A stretch of DNA of 64,000 bases, taken from NCBI GenBank assembly GCA_021464245.1, contig JADCRB010000083.1, positions 372,001-436,000 on the forward strand. Direction: 5' to 3'. Positions 1-12,255 of the stretch are shown here, one piece after another. Below the pieces are notes generated by a model. It saw only the letters and a list, made by a program, of their open reading frames with translations. It was not told where the DNA came from and did no database searches. The translations under genes were made by a program, and so were the position numbers. The number at the start of each line of letters is the position of its first letter. Within the stretch, counting starts at the first letter, position 1. The DNA is from Carallia brachiata (lineage: Eukaryota > Streptophyta > Magnoliopsida > Malpighiales > Rhizophoraceae).

Positions 1-1508
1 TTATCAGTACCTGAAGGACCAAGCCCATCAAGGTATCTACAGTGTGGATTCCATGCATAGAGATCAACCAAATGACCAAACCTGTTCACAGAGCACAATG
101 AATGACATGTGCAAAAGAAATTTCATAATTTCCAAGTAAATGACTAGTTTCCTACCTGTCACCACCATTTCCATCTTTGTTGTCTATTGCATTCCCCCCA
201 TAAAGCCGTCCTGGAATAGCAGTTCCAATTGAGAAGTGCATAATATCGACTTCATGACCTTTGCAAGTTTTGTTCGAGCAAGTGTCCGTTTTTTCCTCAC
301 AACCTCCCATCTAACAACACAATCTCGTGAATTTACTTCCGAGACAAATTTTCATGAATGGCAACAACTATGAACCCGCATATAAAAACTACTGCAGAGT
401 AATTTGTGAAATGGCTTACATTATGATAGGTGGCACTGCCACCAATTTGAAACATGAGAGCCACGGATGGGCATTTCTTGCTATCGCTGCAAGAAATAAA
501 TCAAATTCACTCAAATAAACGCCTCCGGGATTGAGAAGTCAAAGCATCATGAACTAAATAGAGCCAAGCATGCACTCGCACTCCCTTGGTTATTGGCAAA
601 AGCATGGTGTGACAAGTAAGAGATTATAAAGGTAAGCATATTGGAAAGTAAGAGGATTTGACCAATACGCAATGAACTAACTAAATGACAAATCAAACGC
701 AGAATGTATCATGGGAAGCAACTTTTCAGCGCAGTTCCATTCCATATCATGAAATCAAAATAGCGAATCACAAACGATTTGTAATCAGCTAATTTTACAT
801 GGAAGTGACCGAAATCAGCCGTATCACTATGAATAGCGAGATGGGTAACGTTAAAAAGGCCTTTTTTTGGGATAAAAACAAAGGTAAATCCATCTTCAAC
901 GCAATAAGAATTGAATTGGTTAATTGTTTTTTTTTTTTTTGTTGCCTATTTTGCAAGCAGAACAGTACCCTTTAGCGTAAACATAGTCCCCATCAACTTG
1001 CAGCAAAAAGAAGACATCTTGGCCGTCGTGCAAAGCCTGCAAATAAATGGGAAACCAAACACACGAATGTCTCATTAAAAAAAAAAAAAAAACAACACAC
1101 ACACACACACACACACGTGGCAAAAGGGCAAATTGAACGCAAAGACACAGTACTAAATTTATACCTTTTATAGTGCTTTCGTTTGTGGAAACGGAGATGT
1201 ACTTGAAATCCAGTTTTGCAAGAGATTTGAATTAAAAGGGAACCTACCTTAACGGTCATTTTCCCACCGTTATATTCCTTATCCGCATCTGGGTCAAGGG
1301 CCGGAAGGAGGGCGAATTCGGAGCCGTCAACGTCCTTCCAATCGTCTGCGCCGCGGCCATCGAGAGTGACGACTCCCGGCTTGAAGTCGGCGAGCACTGG
1401 GATCCCCGAGTCCGACTCGCAGTTCCAGGAACCTGACTCCTGGTGCGATTCGACCCATGTGGTCAGAGCAGAGACCAGGACCAGCAGCGCCAACAGGGCT
1501 CGAAGCAT
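1..1508 (-). CDS. Secreted haem-binding-domain protein (ethylbenzene-dehydrogenase-like domain), 5' five exons, partial
   Basis: Five exons read on the minus strand: 1508-1248, 1036-969, 486-420, 310-156 and 81-1 (continuing off the left edge). All four introns are GT-AG and the phases join into one uninterrupted frame of about 210 residues. The start ATG at 1508 opens a signal peptide (residues 1-21, leucine/valine-rich core, then WVES). Recognisable blocks are ALHDGQDVFFLLQVDG in exon 2, CPSVALMFQIG and TYHNMGGC in exons 3-4, cysteine-rich CSNKTC and HEVDIMHFSIGTAIPGRLYGG in exon 4, and GHLVDLYAWNPHCRYLDGLG in exon 5. These match, from memory, the plant proteins annotated as cytochrome c-552/DMSO reductase-like haem-binding (the EB_dh family). 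Secretion or apoplastic location is inferred from the signal peptide; the biochemical role of the plant members is not established. A C-terminal membrane segment, if any, is outside the window. Confidence 0.85.
1037..1247 (-). repeat. Intron 1 of the haem-binding gene, with an (AC)n microsatellite
   Basis: The first intron holds an (AC)n run at about 1095-1116 next to an A-rich run at 1078-1092. Reading through this intron gives a longer open frame, but the conserved domain continues only when it is spliced out. Confidence 0.8.
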
Positions 1509-1682
1509 TGTAGAGGGCGATGTTTCCAGGCTGCACCAGGGCTGGTTTCCGAATGCGCATTCCCGTGGCTGACTTTGTCAAATAAATTGGCGCAGTCGGC
1601 AATTTTACTCTGACTCTGTGCCTTGAGTTAAAAATATTGGAATTGGTAAGATCATGTGTCATGGTGGGTTTTGTACGTAGGT

Positions 1683-1735
1683 ACTAACTTCGTCGTTCGT
1701 ACTTGGTTTTAGCACTAACTTCGTCGTTCGTACTT
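1683..1735. repeat. Two 22-bp direct repeats upstream of the haem-binding gene
   Basis: An identical 22-bp word containing TTCGTCGTTCGTAC occurs at 1683-1704 and 1714-1735 (period 31). It lies 175-230 bp upstream of the minus-strand start codon at 1508, in the expected promoter region. Any role is unknown; each copy contains a short near-palindrome (CGTCGTTCG). Confidence 0.7.
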
Positions 1736-2179
1736 TGTTTAGCAGTTGCCAATGGCATGTGACTTGTCCTAAGACGCCACATGAGGCCCGTTTGACAGCT
1801 GGATTTTGGATTTCTTGGAACCCAATAAAAGGATTTATTTATTTCGATATCTTTATTTTATTAATTTTTTTTTGACAGAATCTTTATTTTATTAATTGGC
1901 TCAAAACTTTTGAGTTCCGAACACCAACGAGTTAGGGGGCGTTAATTGTGATTTAACATATTTGTGTAGTCTAATTGGTTAAAGAAATTTAAATTTATAT
2001 TAAAAAATTATAAATATAAATTTTATTAAAATTTTAACATTAAATTTATTATTTATTATTTAATAAAAAAAATATTATAATTATTTAGTTGTTTCAGCTT
2101 TGAACAATTAAATTGCAAGCACTTCATCCCTCAAGACAATGAAATTGCAATGTTCTCTCGAGATGCTGTAAGGCGTCAT

Positions 2180-2590
2180 CTTAATTTTCTATATCTATCA
2201 AAAAAAATAGTGCGATTGAGAGGGTGAACCTAGCTCGTCATTTTTTATTATAAAATTTCTTAAAAGATAAAATTTAATCACCCTAATTGCCTTGACGGCA
2301 ATTCACTAACCATACTTAAAGCTAAGGGTTCAAGGACGAATATCAAACAAAAAAAAAAAAATACTAACTATTCACTGACAGTATTGTAATTTTTTTTTAT
2401 CAATTCACCTTACTTTCCTATATCTACCAAAAAATATATTGTAATTGAGAGGGTGAAAGTAGTCTGTAATTTTTTTTATCCTTAGATATTTCTTAAAAGA
2501 TGGAATTTAACCACCATTCAATTGCCTTGATGGCAATATAATGACCATGCTTGAGGTCAAAGGTCAAAGGACTGACAAAGTGATATCACA
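2180..2590. repeat. Diverged local duplication, two copies of about 200 bp
   Basis: Copy 1 (about 2180-2345) and copy 2 (about 2410-2580) share, in the same order, a CTATATCTA block, a TTGAGAGGGTGAA block, an ATTTCTTAAAAGAT block, ATTGCCTTGA(C/T)GGCAAT and a CCAT(A)CTTGAGGTCAAAGG-like block. The period is about 229 bp and many substitutions separate the copies, so the event is old. No coding frame runs through either copy. An (AT)n run follows at 2806-2828. Confidence 0.65.
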
Positions 2591-3593
2591 AGAAGCCAAG
2601 ATAATTTGCACAAAAAAGGAAAAAAAAAAAAAATTAAAGAATTTACAATCTTTATCCTTTTTTTCCAAATGTCAATTTTATCGAAAAAAAAAAACAGAAA
2701 TCAAATAAAAAGACTTGGTTGAGAGATGGGCAAAATGGGCATGCTACGTGCTTGTCGAGAGTTTTTTTATGCTTGCGTTTTTTATTTATATTTTTTGTGA
2801 GTAACATATATATATATATATATATATTATACAATAAATTATTTTTTCGTTTTAACTAAATTTCACTTAAAATTTCTTTAATCTCATTTCTTTTTTACAT
2901 AAAAAATATATTGTTGACTATATATTATTGCACATGTGGGTCGAAGTCGAGGTCGATGTCAAGGTCAAGGGTCACCCTTTAACGTCCCTATTCAATCTCT
3001 TTTATAGGAAAAACTTATCACTTGAATACTGTTAGATTAGAGCAGGTCTCCCCCAAATCAATTACAGTGTTAATGAGTCTGAACTAACACTACTCACGTA
3101 TAGCCAAACTAACAGTTAAAGGAGGAATATGTCTCTAAAGTATAACTACTAAAACTTGAACTCATGTCAATATACTGGAAATACACCAAATTACCACTAA
3201 ACTACAACATTAAATGATCTTTAATCTCATTTCAAGTTGAAATTAATTTAACTCATAGATTTTATTAACAACAGTAATTTTTTTTTACAATTATTATACG
3301 TGATACATATTAATTAATTATAAAAAAAATCAATTATATTACAAATTTATCTTATAAAGTGTGACATATTAATTTCCTGCACCTGTAAAGATTGAATCTT
3401 TCCAACAATTTTAAATTTTAAATGGGGAGAAATAAAAAAATTTGAGTACAGACAAGTTTAACAACTCTATTGATATTACATACATATTTTTTTGTTTGAG
3501 TGGCGGCAACTGCCCCACATGTGACAATGTGGCTCCGCCACTATTTAAAATCATTGCGTTTTCTCTGGACGCAGTTGTAATTTATTTTTGAAG

Positions 3594-3939
3594 ATGCTTC
3601 AATGCTACTGGAGGAGCTTGGTTGGGTCATTTGATAATCAGGTTTATGGCGTGGCACATAAGCTTCTTATGGGGTATGGGGAAAATGTTTGGGGGCCAGC
3701 TGAGTCTCTCTATGACCAAGTAAAGCTTCAACAGCAATCTATCATCTATAATGCTCTGACAGACATGTTATGGCACTTTAGCCAGGTTAGCTTAAAGATT
3801 CCGGGTACCAGTCCCAAATTAAATTTTCATTGAAATGGTACTTAGAATTTCTAGAACCGGCCAGACTCTTCTGAATTTGCGATGCGGCTCCTTGTATTTT
3901 CAGGGGGAAGTTCTTGAAGGAAGTATGCTTCTCCATTAG
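3594..3939 (+). pseudogene. Two-exon coding relic, 3' end of an unrecognised gene
   Basis: An open frame from ATG 3594 to 3785 (64 codons) ends CAG at a possible GT donor (3786). After a TTTTCAG acceptor, 3904-3939 continues in phase for 11 codons to a TAG stop. The peptide includes [17 protein letters not shown] and [19 protein letters not shown] and reads like protein rather than translated intergenic DNA, but I do not recognise the family. No upstream exon was found within 600 bp, so it is either a truncated duplicate or the last part of a small gene. The intron (3786-3903) is short but of normal size for a plant. Confidence 0.35.
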
Positions 3940-6900
3940 TTACCGAAGTTGTTGAGGTAGAAATAGTTTGCTAGTTAACATCTCACACACCAACCAGTGT
4001 CTGCGTAACCAATGCAGCACATTCCAAAAGAAAATCCTTAGAATTCTGATTTTCCCTTCTACATTTGGACGGGATGGGGGAAACAGTCGTTGGTGGCGGT
4101 GAATTGGGGCGAGCTAACCATTTCGGTTAGCAAAATGCTATTTAGGTCGATTTATTTCTGCAAGATCTGTAGTTGTTAAGAGAATTTGGCACATTAAAAT
4201 GCACTCGTACTTCATGATTATGGAAATTTGTAGACTACTCTTTGTGTTGTTAAGATGATAAAGAGATTCGATTATATCTGAGAGATTACGAGTTTGAATT
4301 TATATGAAATTAAATGGTAGGGATAAACATGCTCCCACCAACAGAGTTGCAATTGATCCGGTGACACTCGTTGGACGTTGGAGTTCGCTCTCTTACGATT
4401 TCAGTGTAGATAATTTAACTTATTTTACATGATAATCCAATACAATCCTATTTAATTGATGCGTAGAATACCACTCATACTTACTCATTTTTTTCGCACA
4501 CAAAAATTAATAAAAAACATGAAGCATGTAATTTTAATCAAATCTCATAAATTCAAGTGCTTCTCTTATACTTTCAGTATCAAGTCTAACATTTTTAATT
4601 TGTCGTTCCAAAACCTACAAGTGTAATATATTGACGTGTTGGTAGAAAGAAGGCTCGATGGGCTTGTCCAAGTGAATGCATTCTCCCAGTTCCTCTATCA
4701 TTCAGTCAAGATGGCTACTGGGCATGTCTAGGTCCAGCAGATTTGACATCCCAATGAACCGGGCTCTAAGTAATTCTTTTAAAACTATCTCAACTATAAA
4801 GATTATTGCATTTGTACTTTTTATTTTTATTTAATTTTTTAAAATGTAATTCACTCATAATCTCAAATAATATATATTTATTTTATTTTTTTTTGTTTTA
4901 AAAAACTTAACTTATTATATAGTATAAAATTATGCGTAAATTATATTTAATGAAAAAATGAATTAAATTAGAATTATGATATAGTGCAAACTAGGGAAGC
5001 TAATCAGGGTGGGAGCAATTGCGAGAGGTGGTTTACACGGTGGATCATATCAGAAAGCATGAGACCTTGGTGATAGGTACGTCTGGATTCTAAATGATAA
5101 TTACAAGACCAATTAAAAACAGTTTATAAATCTGTTACATCAATTCTTCATAGAATCACCACTATGATTCAAAATGTTAATTGTTATATACGAATCTACG
5201 TTCGAAGATAGAGAGGGTGACAGGGAAGAAATATACCCCGACCTTATATGGGCCGATTAGGGGTGAAATTTTCTTCATCGACCCGAGACACACATCTAAC
5301 CTAGTGTTATCCTTCATCCTTCTTCTTAATCAAGAGGAGGCCACACAAGTTGTCTATAACCATGATGCCTTTATAAGGATAGAATATATTAGATTATGTA
5401 ATTCAACAATTGTGTATGCTAAAAAACCAATAAGTTAAGATTTACGGATTTTATCTTGGAAGTTTTTAGTATTCATCTTGAAAAGAGAGTGTGAGATTTA
5501 TGAAAATAAAAAATGTTACACTCACTATATAGCCTATGACCCACTAGACATGCTAATGGACCAAAAAAACCAGTAAGTTAAATTTTGCTGGAAGGAGGTG
5601 AAGAACACCAGCGACTGCATGCTACCATGGCAAGGAATTCAAACAAACAACACTAGGCAAACCAGTCTAAGAAACCAGTCTACTTCTTCACCCACCGTAA
5701 TTTTGATGTGTAAGCAATCAAACTCGCAATTTTACACAACAATGGAGTTGGAGTATGGCACGTAATGGCGTTGGAAACAAGTGCGACTCTTACAAAGGCA
5801 AATCCTCACGTTTGATCAGAAAGAAGCCAAACTTGGAAAAGGGGTTTTATAGACGGCGACACAAAATGAGAAAAATGTGGAATCGCTCTAAATAGAGAGC
5901 ATCTGCAGAGAGAATAAAGCTGAAAGTTGGGGATAAAAAGTACTCTGGCGATATAGAAACTGGTAGATAAATTCGCTTCCCATGCACTTCTTTCTTCAGT
6001 TGGATGACTAAAGGCTCATTGCTTTATATCTTTTTTTCTTTTGGTGATGAAGCCATTGCTTTATATCTTGAACCTAGAAGGCTATGAAGGACCTTAAATT
6101 GGATAATTCTGGTGATCCTAAATTACTTCTTTAAAAAATATATATAGAGCAGGGAGCCAGAGACTTTTGAAAGAGGTAGAGATGGACTGTAGAATCACGC
6201 ATTGAGAAAGTGAGTAAAGTTAAAATGCATTTTGCTTTTTTTTTCCCCCTTTTTTGGGAGTGGATTTGGGGTTAGAATTTTTCATTTGTTTCGTTTTCTT
6301 TTCCCTTCTCCAAAGATAGAGAATTGTAGTTTGACAAAGACGGAGCAAAATTCTCGAGAAGATTTCAAACCTTGACTCTAGTGCTGTGTTTGGAAAACAA
6401 AAAGGAGTGAAATATTTCGAAAAATAAAAATCTGAAAAATAAATGATGGATAACAGAAAATTTTTTTGTTATTCCTGTGCTCGAGAAGTTGTAATATAAA
6501 TAAAGAAAATTAAATTAATTTTGTTTGAAAAAGAGTAAAATGTAATAAGAAAAAAAATAATATGTATTATAATACTAATTATACCCTTAAAATAAAAATA
6601 AAAGTTCAAAAATTAAAATGAGTTATGAGCTTGTAATACAAATAATATTGATAATATGTAATTAAAAGAGAGGTCAAAGATTCAAACTTTTAATCTTTTT
6701 AATTATCATTCATTTTCTAACCGGTTGGTTTAGGTCTAAAAAATTAAAAAAAAAAGGATAAAAAAGTAATTTAACATTAAAAACCCAAAAGCAAAAAAAC
6801 AGTTCTATCCTCATTCTCCCATTTTTGGGGGAATGTTTTAATTTTCTCGGGCCCCAACCCTTTTATTCACCTTTCCCTCCTTTTCAAAGATGTTCTATTC

Positions 6901-8665
6901 CTTTCGTAGAGAATCCCTCCTTGTAAATAAGGTGTAGATCTCGTCAGTTTTCAGGAACTCATACTAAAGGGAAGAAGAAAAATGGAGATTTCTAATTTTG
7001 TGAGTAAAAGTAATAAATATCCTATAAAAATATGATAAAACTTTAGGAAAAAAAAAACGAAAAGGAACATATCAAGCAATGCCTGATATATTTTGGCTCA
7101 AAAAAAAAAAAAAAAAAGCAATGCCTGATATATGACATGTTCTATTGCTTTCGTTGCTTCAATGTTATCCTATTTTTTGCCAAGAGGACATCAATAAGGG
7201 TGGTTTTACTATTATACCGAAATGTTTAAGGTAAATTTTGATATCATCTTAAAATTTATTTATTACCATTTGAAGGGATAGTTTGATAGTAATTTAATAT
7301 ACTTCCCCACTTATAACTCAAGTTCGAGTCCCAATAATAACGTGTGGAAGTTTTGACTCCGGAATTATCCAATTTGACCGTTAACCCGCACACTGCTGAT
7401 TCTAAATTCGATAATCGCCGTGATCTGCTTAGGGAGTTAAATTCAAGTTTAACAATACTTGGGTAGTGAGTCTTTTTTTATAAGTTGAGTTAAATAAAAC
7501 TTTCAAATAGGAAAACTCCGATTTCAGTCTGCAGATCTGATGACAGATATATATATAATGGATCATTTTCTCTGTGTTAAAAAAATATTTATTGATTTAT
7601 TATTATTATTTTTTTGGTTAAAATGAGGGCAAAGCCCAAAACTAGAGAACTACGCTAGGGAAGTGGACTCCCACGAAGTTTGCTTGAAGAAATTCACAGA
7701 GACGAGCAGAGGGCTCTCTGATAATAGATAAGCCAACAGAAGACGACAATACAAAGGAGGTGAGCCACTCTGTCACTCGATTGCCCTCCTGGTATACATG
7801 AACAACCTAAACCATCCAATCCCTCCCCAGATGTTTCCTGCAGCATGACACCAAATTAGCTTGCGGATGTTTTCAAAGGCACTCTCTGAAGAATAGCCTG
7901 GCAAGCTGTTCGAGGTTTTTCTCATTTATGTTTGAGGTTTAAAACGCCATTCATTTAATCTTTCTTGTTGTTAAGTACTTTTTCTAAATCAGATTTTTCT
8001 TCTGGAATCCAATTTTTGGTTTTGACCACTTTTTCCAAAGTCCTGCTTTTCTCATGCTTTTCCAAATTCGATTTTATTCCCACATTATGTTTTTGTTTTT
8101 GTTTTTTGTTTTTTTGCAATTGAAGATACAATCAGCAAAATCAAATTTGGGTCAAATAAGTGTTAAGCATTAATATGTAAATATACAATCTATCCAATAA
8201 AACTTAATAGTTGATTTTTATTTTCAATTCAATTATTTAATAATTCATATCAACTGTATGTTCATATATGTTCTAATAAAAAAGTATAAATTGCTTAAAT
8301 AATGTATTCTTTTTCAAAACATCGTTGTATTAATATTATTTAAAATTATAAACAAACCTAACGCAAGTAAAAGCGAGTTTGTATTATGGGCCAGGTGGAA
8401 TGATGTAACCTACAGTAATCCAAAATTGGGCTAAGACAAGTTAAGGACTCAACCTCCCATGTGGAGCGAAAAACCAATTCCTGTGTAGTTGGTGAGTTGG
8501 GTTATATTATGCACAACCAACCTAATGTGAGATTTGAGAGATAACAAGATACTCTTTAACTATTGGTCAATATTTGCGTGAAATTGAAACAATTAACGAC
8601 TAGATTCTCGAATACGATAAATTTTTTTTTTTTTTTATCGAAATTACGAAAAAGTTTCTAGACAT
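3940..8665. other. Gene-free AT-rich intergenic DNA
   Basis: Only short open frames without recognisable content occur here. Small AT-rich and A-run patches are present (for example 7098-7118). Fragments such as a GTTCGAGTCCC box near 7322 recall SINE B-boxes, but no complete tRNA-like head, body and tail can be delimited. Confidence 0.6.
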
Positions 8666-8668
8666 TCA

Positions 8669-9041
8669 CAGTATATTTGGAATGAGTGGAAGGGTAGGGA
8701 AAGGAGGAAAAAAAAATAAAATAAAGAGAAAATAAAGTTATTTGGAATAGTGGAGAAAGTGGAGAAAACGAAAGTATGGTGAAAGAAAAAGTGAATAGTA
8801 ATTTATAAGAGAAAAAATGAATAGAAAATAAAATTATTTGAAGTGATAGAAAAATGAAGAGAAAGAAAGTACAGTGAAAGAAAAAATGAATAGTAATTTA
8901 TGGGAGAAAAATAGAGAGAAAATAAAATTATTTAGAATGATGTAGAAAGTAAGAAGAAAGAAATATAAAAAAAAAAAATACATAATAATAATTATATTTT
9001 TCTTTCTTTCCTCCCCTTTCCATCGCACAATAAACACACCC
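8669..9041. mobile_element. MITE-like element with internal minisatellite
   Basis: The left end reads CAGTATATTTGGAATGAGTG. The right end, read on the minus strand, is GGGTGTGTTTATTGTGCGATGG followed by AAAGGGGAGGAAAG, which pairs loosely with the left end and its AGGGAAAGGAGG continuation. TCA flanks both sides (8666-8668 and 9042-9044). The interior (about 8728-8975) is a purine-rich tandem repeat of roughly 95 bp in two and a half copies, each containing GTGAAAGAAAAA(G/A)TGAATAG. It resembles PIF/Harbinger-type MITEs elsewhere in this window but is more decayed; the ends are approximate. Confidence 0.5.
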
Positions 9042-10013
9042 TCAATGCTTGGCTTCTCGCGACTTAAATTGTAAACCATTTTGCTTCATGATTCACGGCA
9101 ATGAAAAGAATACCACTAGATAATCACTTCAAACTAGAGCCAATTTATATATTTGTTCATTTTTAAAATTAATTATTCAACGTTGTTTATCATTTTAATA
9201 CTATTTTAATACAATCTAAAAAATGATACTTACCATTGAAAAGCTCACGTTCACCATCCATAAGTCCATCTCATTTAGAATTTTGAAACATTTTTTTCCC
9301 CTAAAGAAGAATTACTGGGAATTTTTTTATTTGTTAATTACTATTTTTTTTTTGAATTCTTTTATTTTAGTATATATTGAACAAAGAATTCCTGATAAGT
9401 CTAACCGGATATGAAACCCAACATGTCATGCTTATCTGTAAGAAGGCGTTGTGAACATAAATGATTTTGACAGTTTGTTAAACTATGGTCAAAATTTTAA
9501 AATCACAAACCAAAATCACTAAATCCATAAATTTCCTTAATGTATGTATTTAATTGAAAAAATATTGGTGGCCACAAAAGTTCTGGCCACTAGTACTGGA
9601 CAGAAAGTTTTTATACAATATACAATAGTTGCATACTATTACTACGCTGAAATTTCACATTTAATATAAAAATTTTGCATATTTGTGTAAAAAAATAAAG
9701 CTGTGTAGTCATAGATAATGGCTGTAGTGGGAACTAGAGGTGGCGTAACAATAGGATCCACTAGCACTTTTTTTAAACAAAATTATAATTTAAAATAATG
9801 CTAAATATATTCATATTAACATTAACTATATTTAAAATTTAATTTTAAAAATTCAATATTTTATTATTTTGTAAAAATATAACCAATCTTTATGAACATT
9901 TTTATGGCCATCCTCTTTATCCCCGCATCATGACTTTAGTGTAGAAACTGTTTGCAGCCCGACTGTTGTGGCCACTTAGTCTGATCAAATGACATATCAT
10001 TAATTGAGTTTAA

Positions 10014-10306
10014 AGGTGTGTTTGTTTGTAATAAAATATTTTACAGGAAATTTTTTTTAATTTATTGTGCATTTGTTTTATGTAAAATGAGTAGTTAATG
10101 GAAAATTTTGGAAAAACTTAGGAAAAGTTTTGAAATTTTCAGAAAAAATAATTTACGCTTATTCTGAACTGGAGTTATTTTTTGATAAAAATACAAAATG
10201 TGCTTTAAATAAATAATAAGAAAAAATTATTATTTTTACTTAAAATATATTTTTTTTACAAATATTTTACAAAAATAAAATTTTTTCAACAAAGAAAAAC
10301 GGATCC
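10014..10306. mobile_element. Tourist-like MITE with TAA target duplication
   Basis: The left end AGGTGTGTTTGTTTG and the right end (minus strand GGATCCGTTTTTCTTTG) form an imperfect terminal inverted repeat that continues inward as TAAAATATTTTACAG versus TAAAATATTTGTAAA. TAA flanks both sides (10011-10013 and 10307-10309), the target preference of PIF/Harbinger elements. It has no coding capacity and looks related to the element at 41165-41410. Confidence 0.7.
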
Positions 10307-10531
10307 TAAAATAGAATACTTTTTTGGGTACATTCATAGAAGGGCGCGACTACTTAGCTTTTCCCTACTTAGAAATTGAATGGTAGACAAATTATTTAGC
10401 TCAAAAACCTAAACAGAACAATGAACCGCGAGACCGTTAGTTGGAATAAGGACAAAAAGGTGATCTAGTATGGCGGTGGGGTAGGAGCAGGTAAACAAGA
10501 AATTGGAGTTAGAGAACATTCTGAACTCAAT

Positions 10532-10532
<1 letters not shown>

Positions 10533-10573
<41 letters not shown>

Positions 10574-10595
10574 ACCCCCTCCCCCCCCACCCCCC
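10533..10595. repeat. 41-base uninterrupted C run in a 63-bp C-rich tract
   Basis: Positions 10533-10573 are all C, and C runs of 5, 8 and 6 bases separated by A, T and A continue to 10595. The minus strand is therefore a long G tract with G-quadruplex potential, the plus strand an i-motif candidate. A glycine-rich open frame on the minus strand is an artefact of this tract. Confidence 0.9.
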
Positions 10596-11796
10596 AAAAA
10601 ACCAAAAACAAAAATACTATATAGGTGGCATTTTGTATCATTAATCATTCTTCTATCGTAAATTCTTATTTTATTGGTTACTTAAGGTGGAAACAACTTG
10701 ATACAAATGAAAAAAAAGAGAAGTAATTTGTGGGAAGCCACTTTTTGCTTGCACGTCGCCACCTCCGGCAGTGTTCTAGATGGTCTTCAGCCAGTACCAT
10801 CCAATAGATTGTAATCGTTTTTGAAGGAATAAATAAAAAAATAATCAAAAAGTGCATCACCAGTTTCCCGTTCTGGGGGCAATTTCATATTTGAGCCACT
10901 AATAACTATAATTATAATGTCAAAGAACATACTAGAAATCCTCCAACTACACTTTTATGTGTCTTTTGAGCTCTATGATTATTTATTTATTTATTTATTT
11001 TAAATATATTGCAGTCTTTGAACTTTTAAACCACGTAAAAGAATGCACGTTGTCTGTTACAGTGAATTTTATTTAGTTAAGAAAAAATTATTTAACTTAA
11101 TCTTAAAGAATATATAGTCATAAAAATAAATAATCAATCAATTTTTTTAAATTTTAATTTTTTCTCAAAATAATCAGTCAGAAGTACTAAAAAGTTCTAT
11201 TTTTATTTGTGTCTTTGAAATTATACCCAGTTAGTTGATCCTCTTTACTTATTACTGACTGAAACACTCGTTTGTGACTAGCCAGTCAAGTGCTGTATGG
11301 CGATGAAATAAAAACCAAGGAAAGCGAAGGAGTCTGCGTACGAGAACAAAACCATTTGGGCCTCAAGGACTTCCTACTCCTCATCCTCCAAAACAGAGAG
11401 GCCACCTGTTAAAATAGAGGGTGATACATTAAAGAACAAAATTTTACCGCCCCAGGTGTGATTTAGCCAACAAAAGGAATTCGGATTCTTAGCAAAAAAA
11501 TTATGCAAAAAATATTATAACTATTTGATTGTTTCGCGTTTTGTTTTAAACTTTGTATTATAATATTTTTTAATGAAACTGTAAAACATTATATGAATTT
11601 CTGATTCTTAAAGAAAACAAAATGAAAAAAATTTCAAGCCAGGGAGAGAAAGAAACTCGCAAAAATGATTTAAATAAATACAAAAATGGTTGAATCGTTT
11701 AAAATAAAATAAATAAGCGAATAATTTTAAGGACTTGTCAAAAAAAAAATTTCCGTATTATACAGAACAGTGCCTTGTCATCCCTTCCCGCCTTTA

Positions 11797-12252
11797 CGCT
11801 TTGTTTGGGAAGCATTCTTTAGGAAAATTCTTTCAAGAAGGAAAGTATGAGAGTGAAATGAAAAAATTTCCTTGTTTAAGAAGAAAGGTAGAACAAATAG
11901 AATAAAATAATAAAATCCAGTTTTTTTCTTAGGCCCACCATATCTAATCCCCAAGAATCCCCGGCAGATGCCTCCTGCCACTTTAAATTTTTTATTTTTT
12001 ATTAAATGACTTTTATAGCCTTTACTTTAATTTTTTTTCAACATTATTTTTTGAGAATATAATTAGTATTATAATATATATATATTATTTCTTTTCTTTT
12101 CACTTTTTACTCATTTTTTAAAAAAATATTTTTAACTTTCTTTTATTACATTAAACTTAATTAAATAACAAAATAAAATATATTTCTTTCTATTAATATT
12201 TATTTCTCTTATATTCTTTCGTCCTTAATTTCTTTTTTTCAAACATGGGTTT
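11797..12252. mobile_element. Possible decayed MITE interrupted near its right end
   Basis: The left end CGCTTTGTTTGGGAAGC follows TTA (11794-11796). The right end, minus strand AACCCATGTTTGAAAAAAAG, abuts TAA. The Tourist-like GTTTG core and TWA target support a MITE, but the termini match weakly. The retrotransposed insert 12256-13285 lies immediately next to this right end. Confidence 0.35.
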
Positions 12253-12255
12253 AAC
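12241..12255. repeat. Target-site duplication, left copy
   Basis: AAACATGGGTTTAAC, repeated exactly at 13286-13300 after a poly-A tail. The first As are ambiguous in the right copy because they merge with the tail. Confidence 0.9.

Noticed and set aside
10409..10648. Glycine-rich minus-strand frame
   Set aside because: Produced by the poly-C run.
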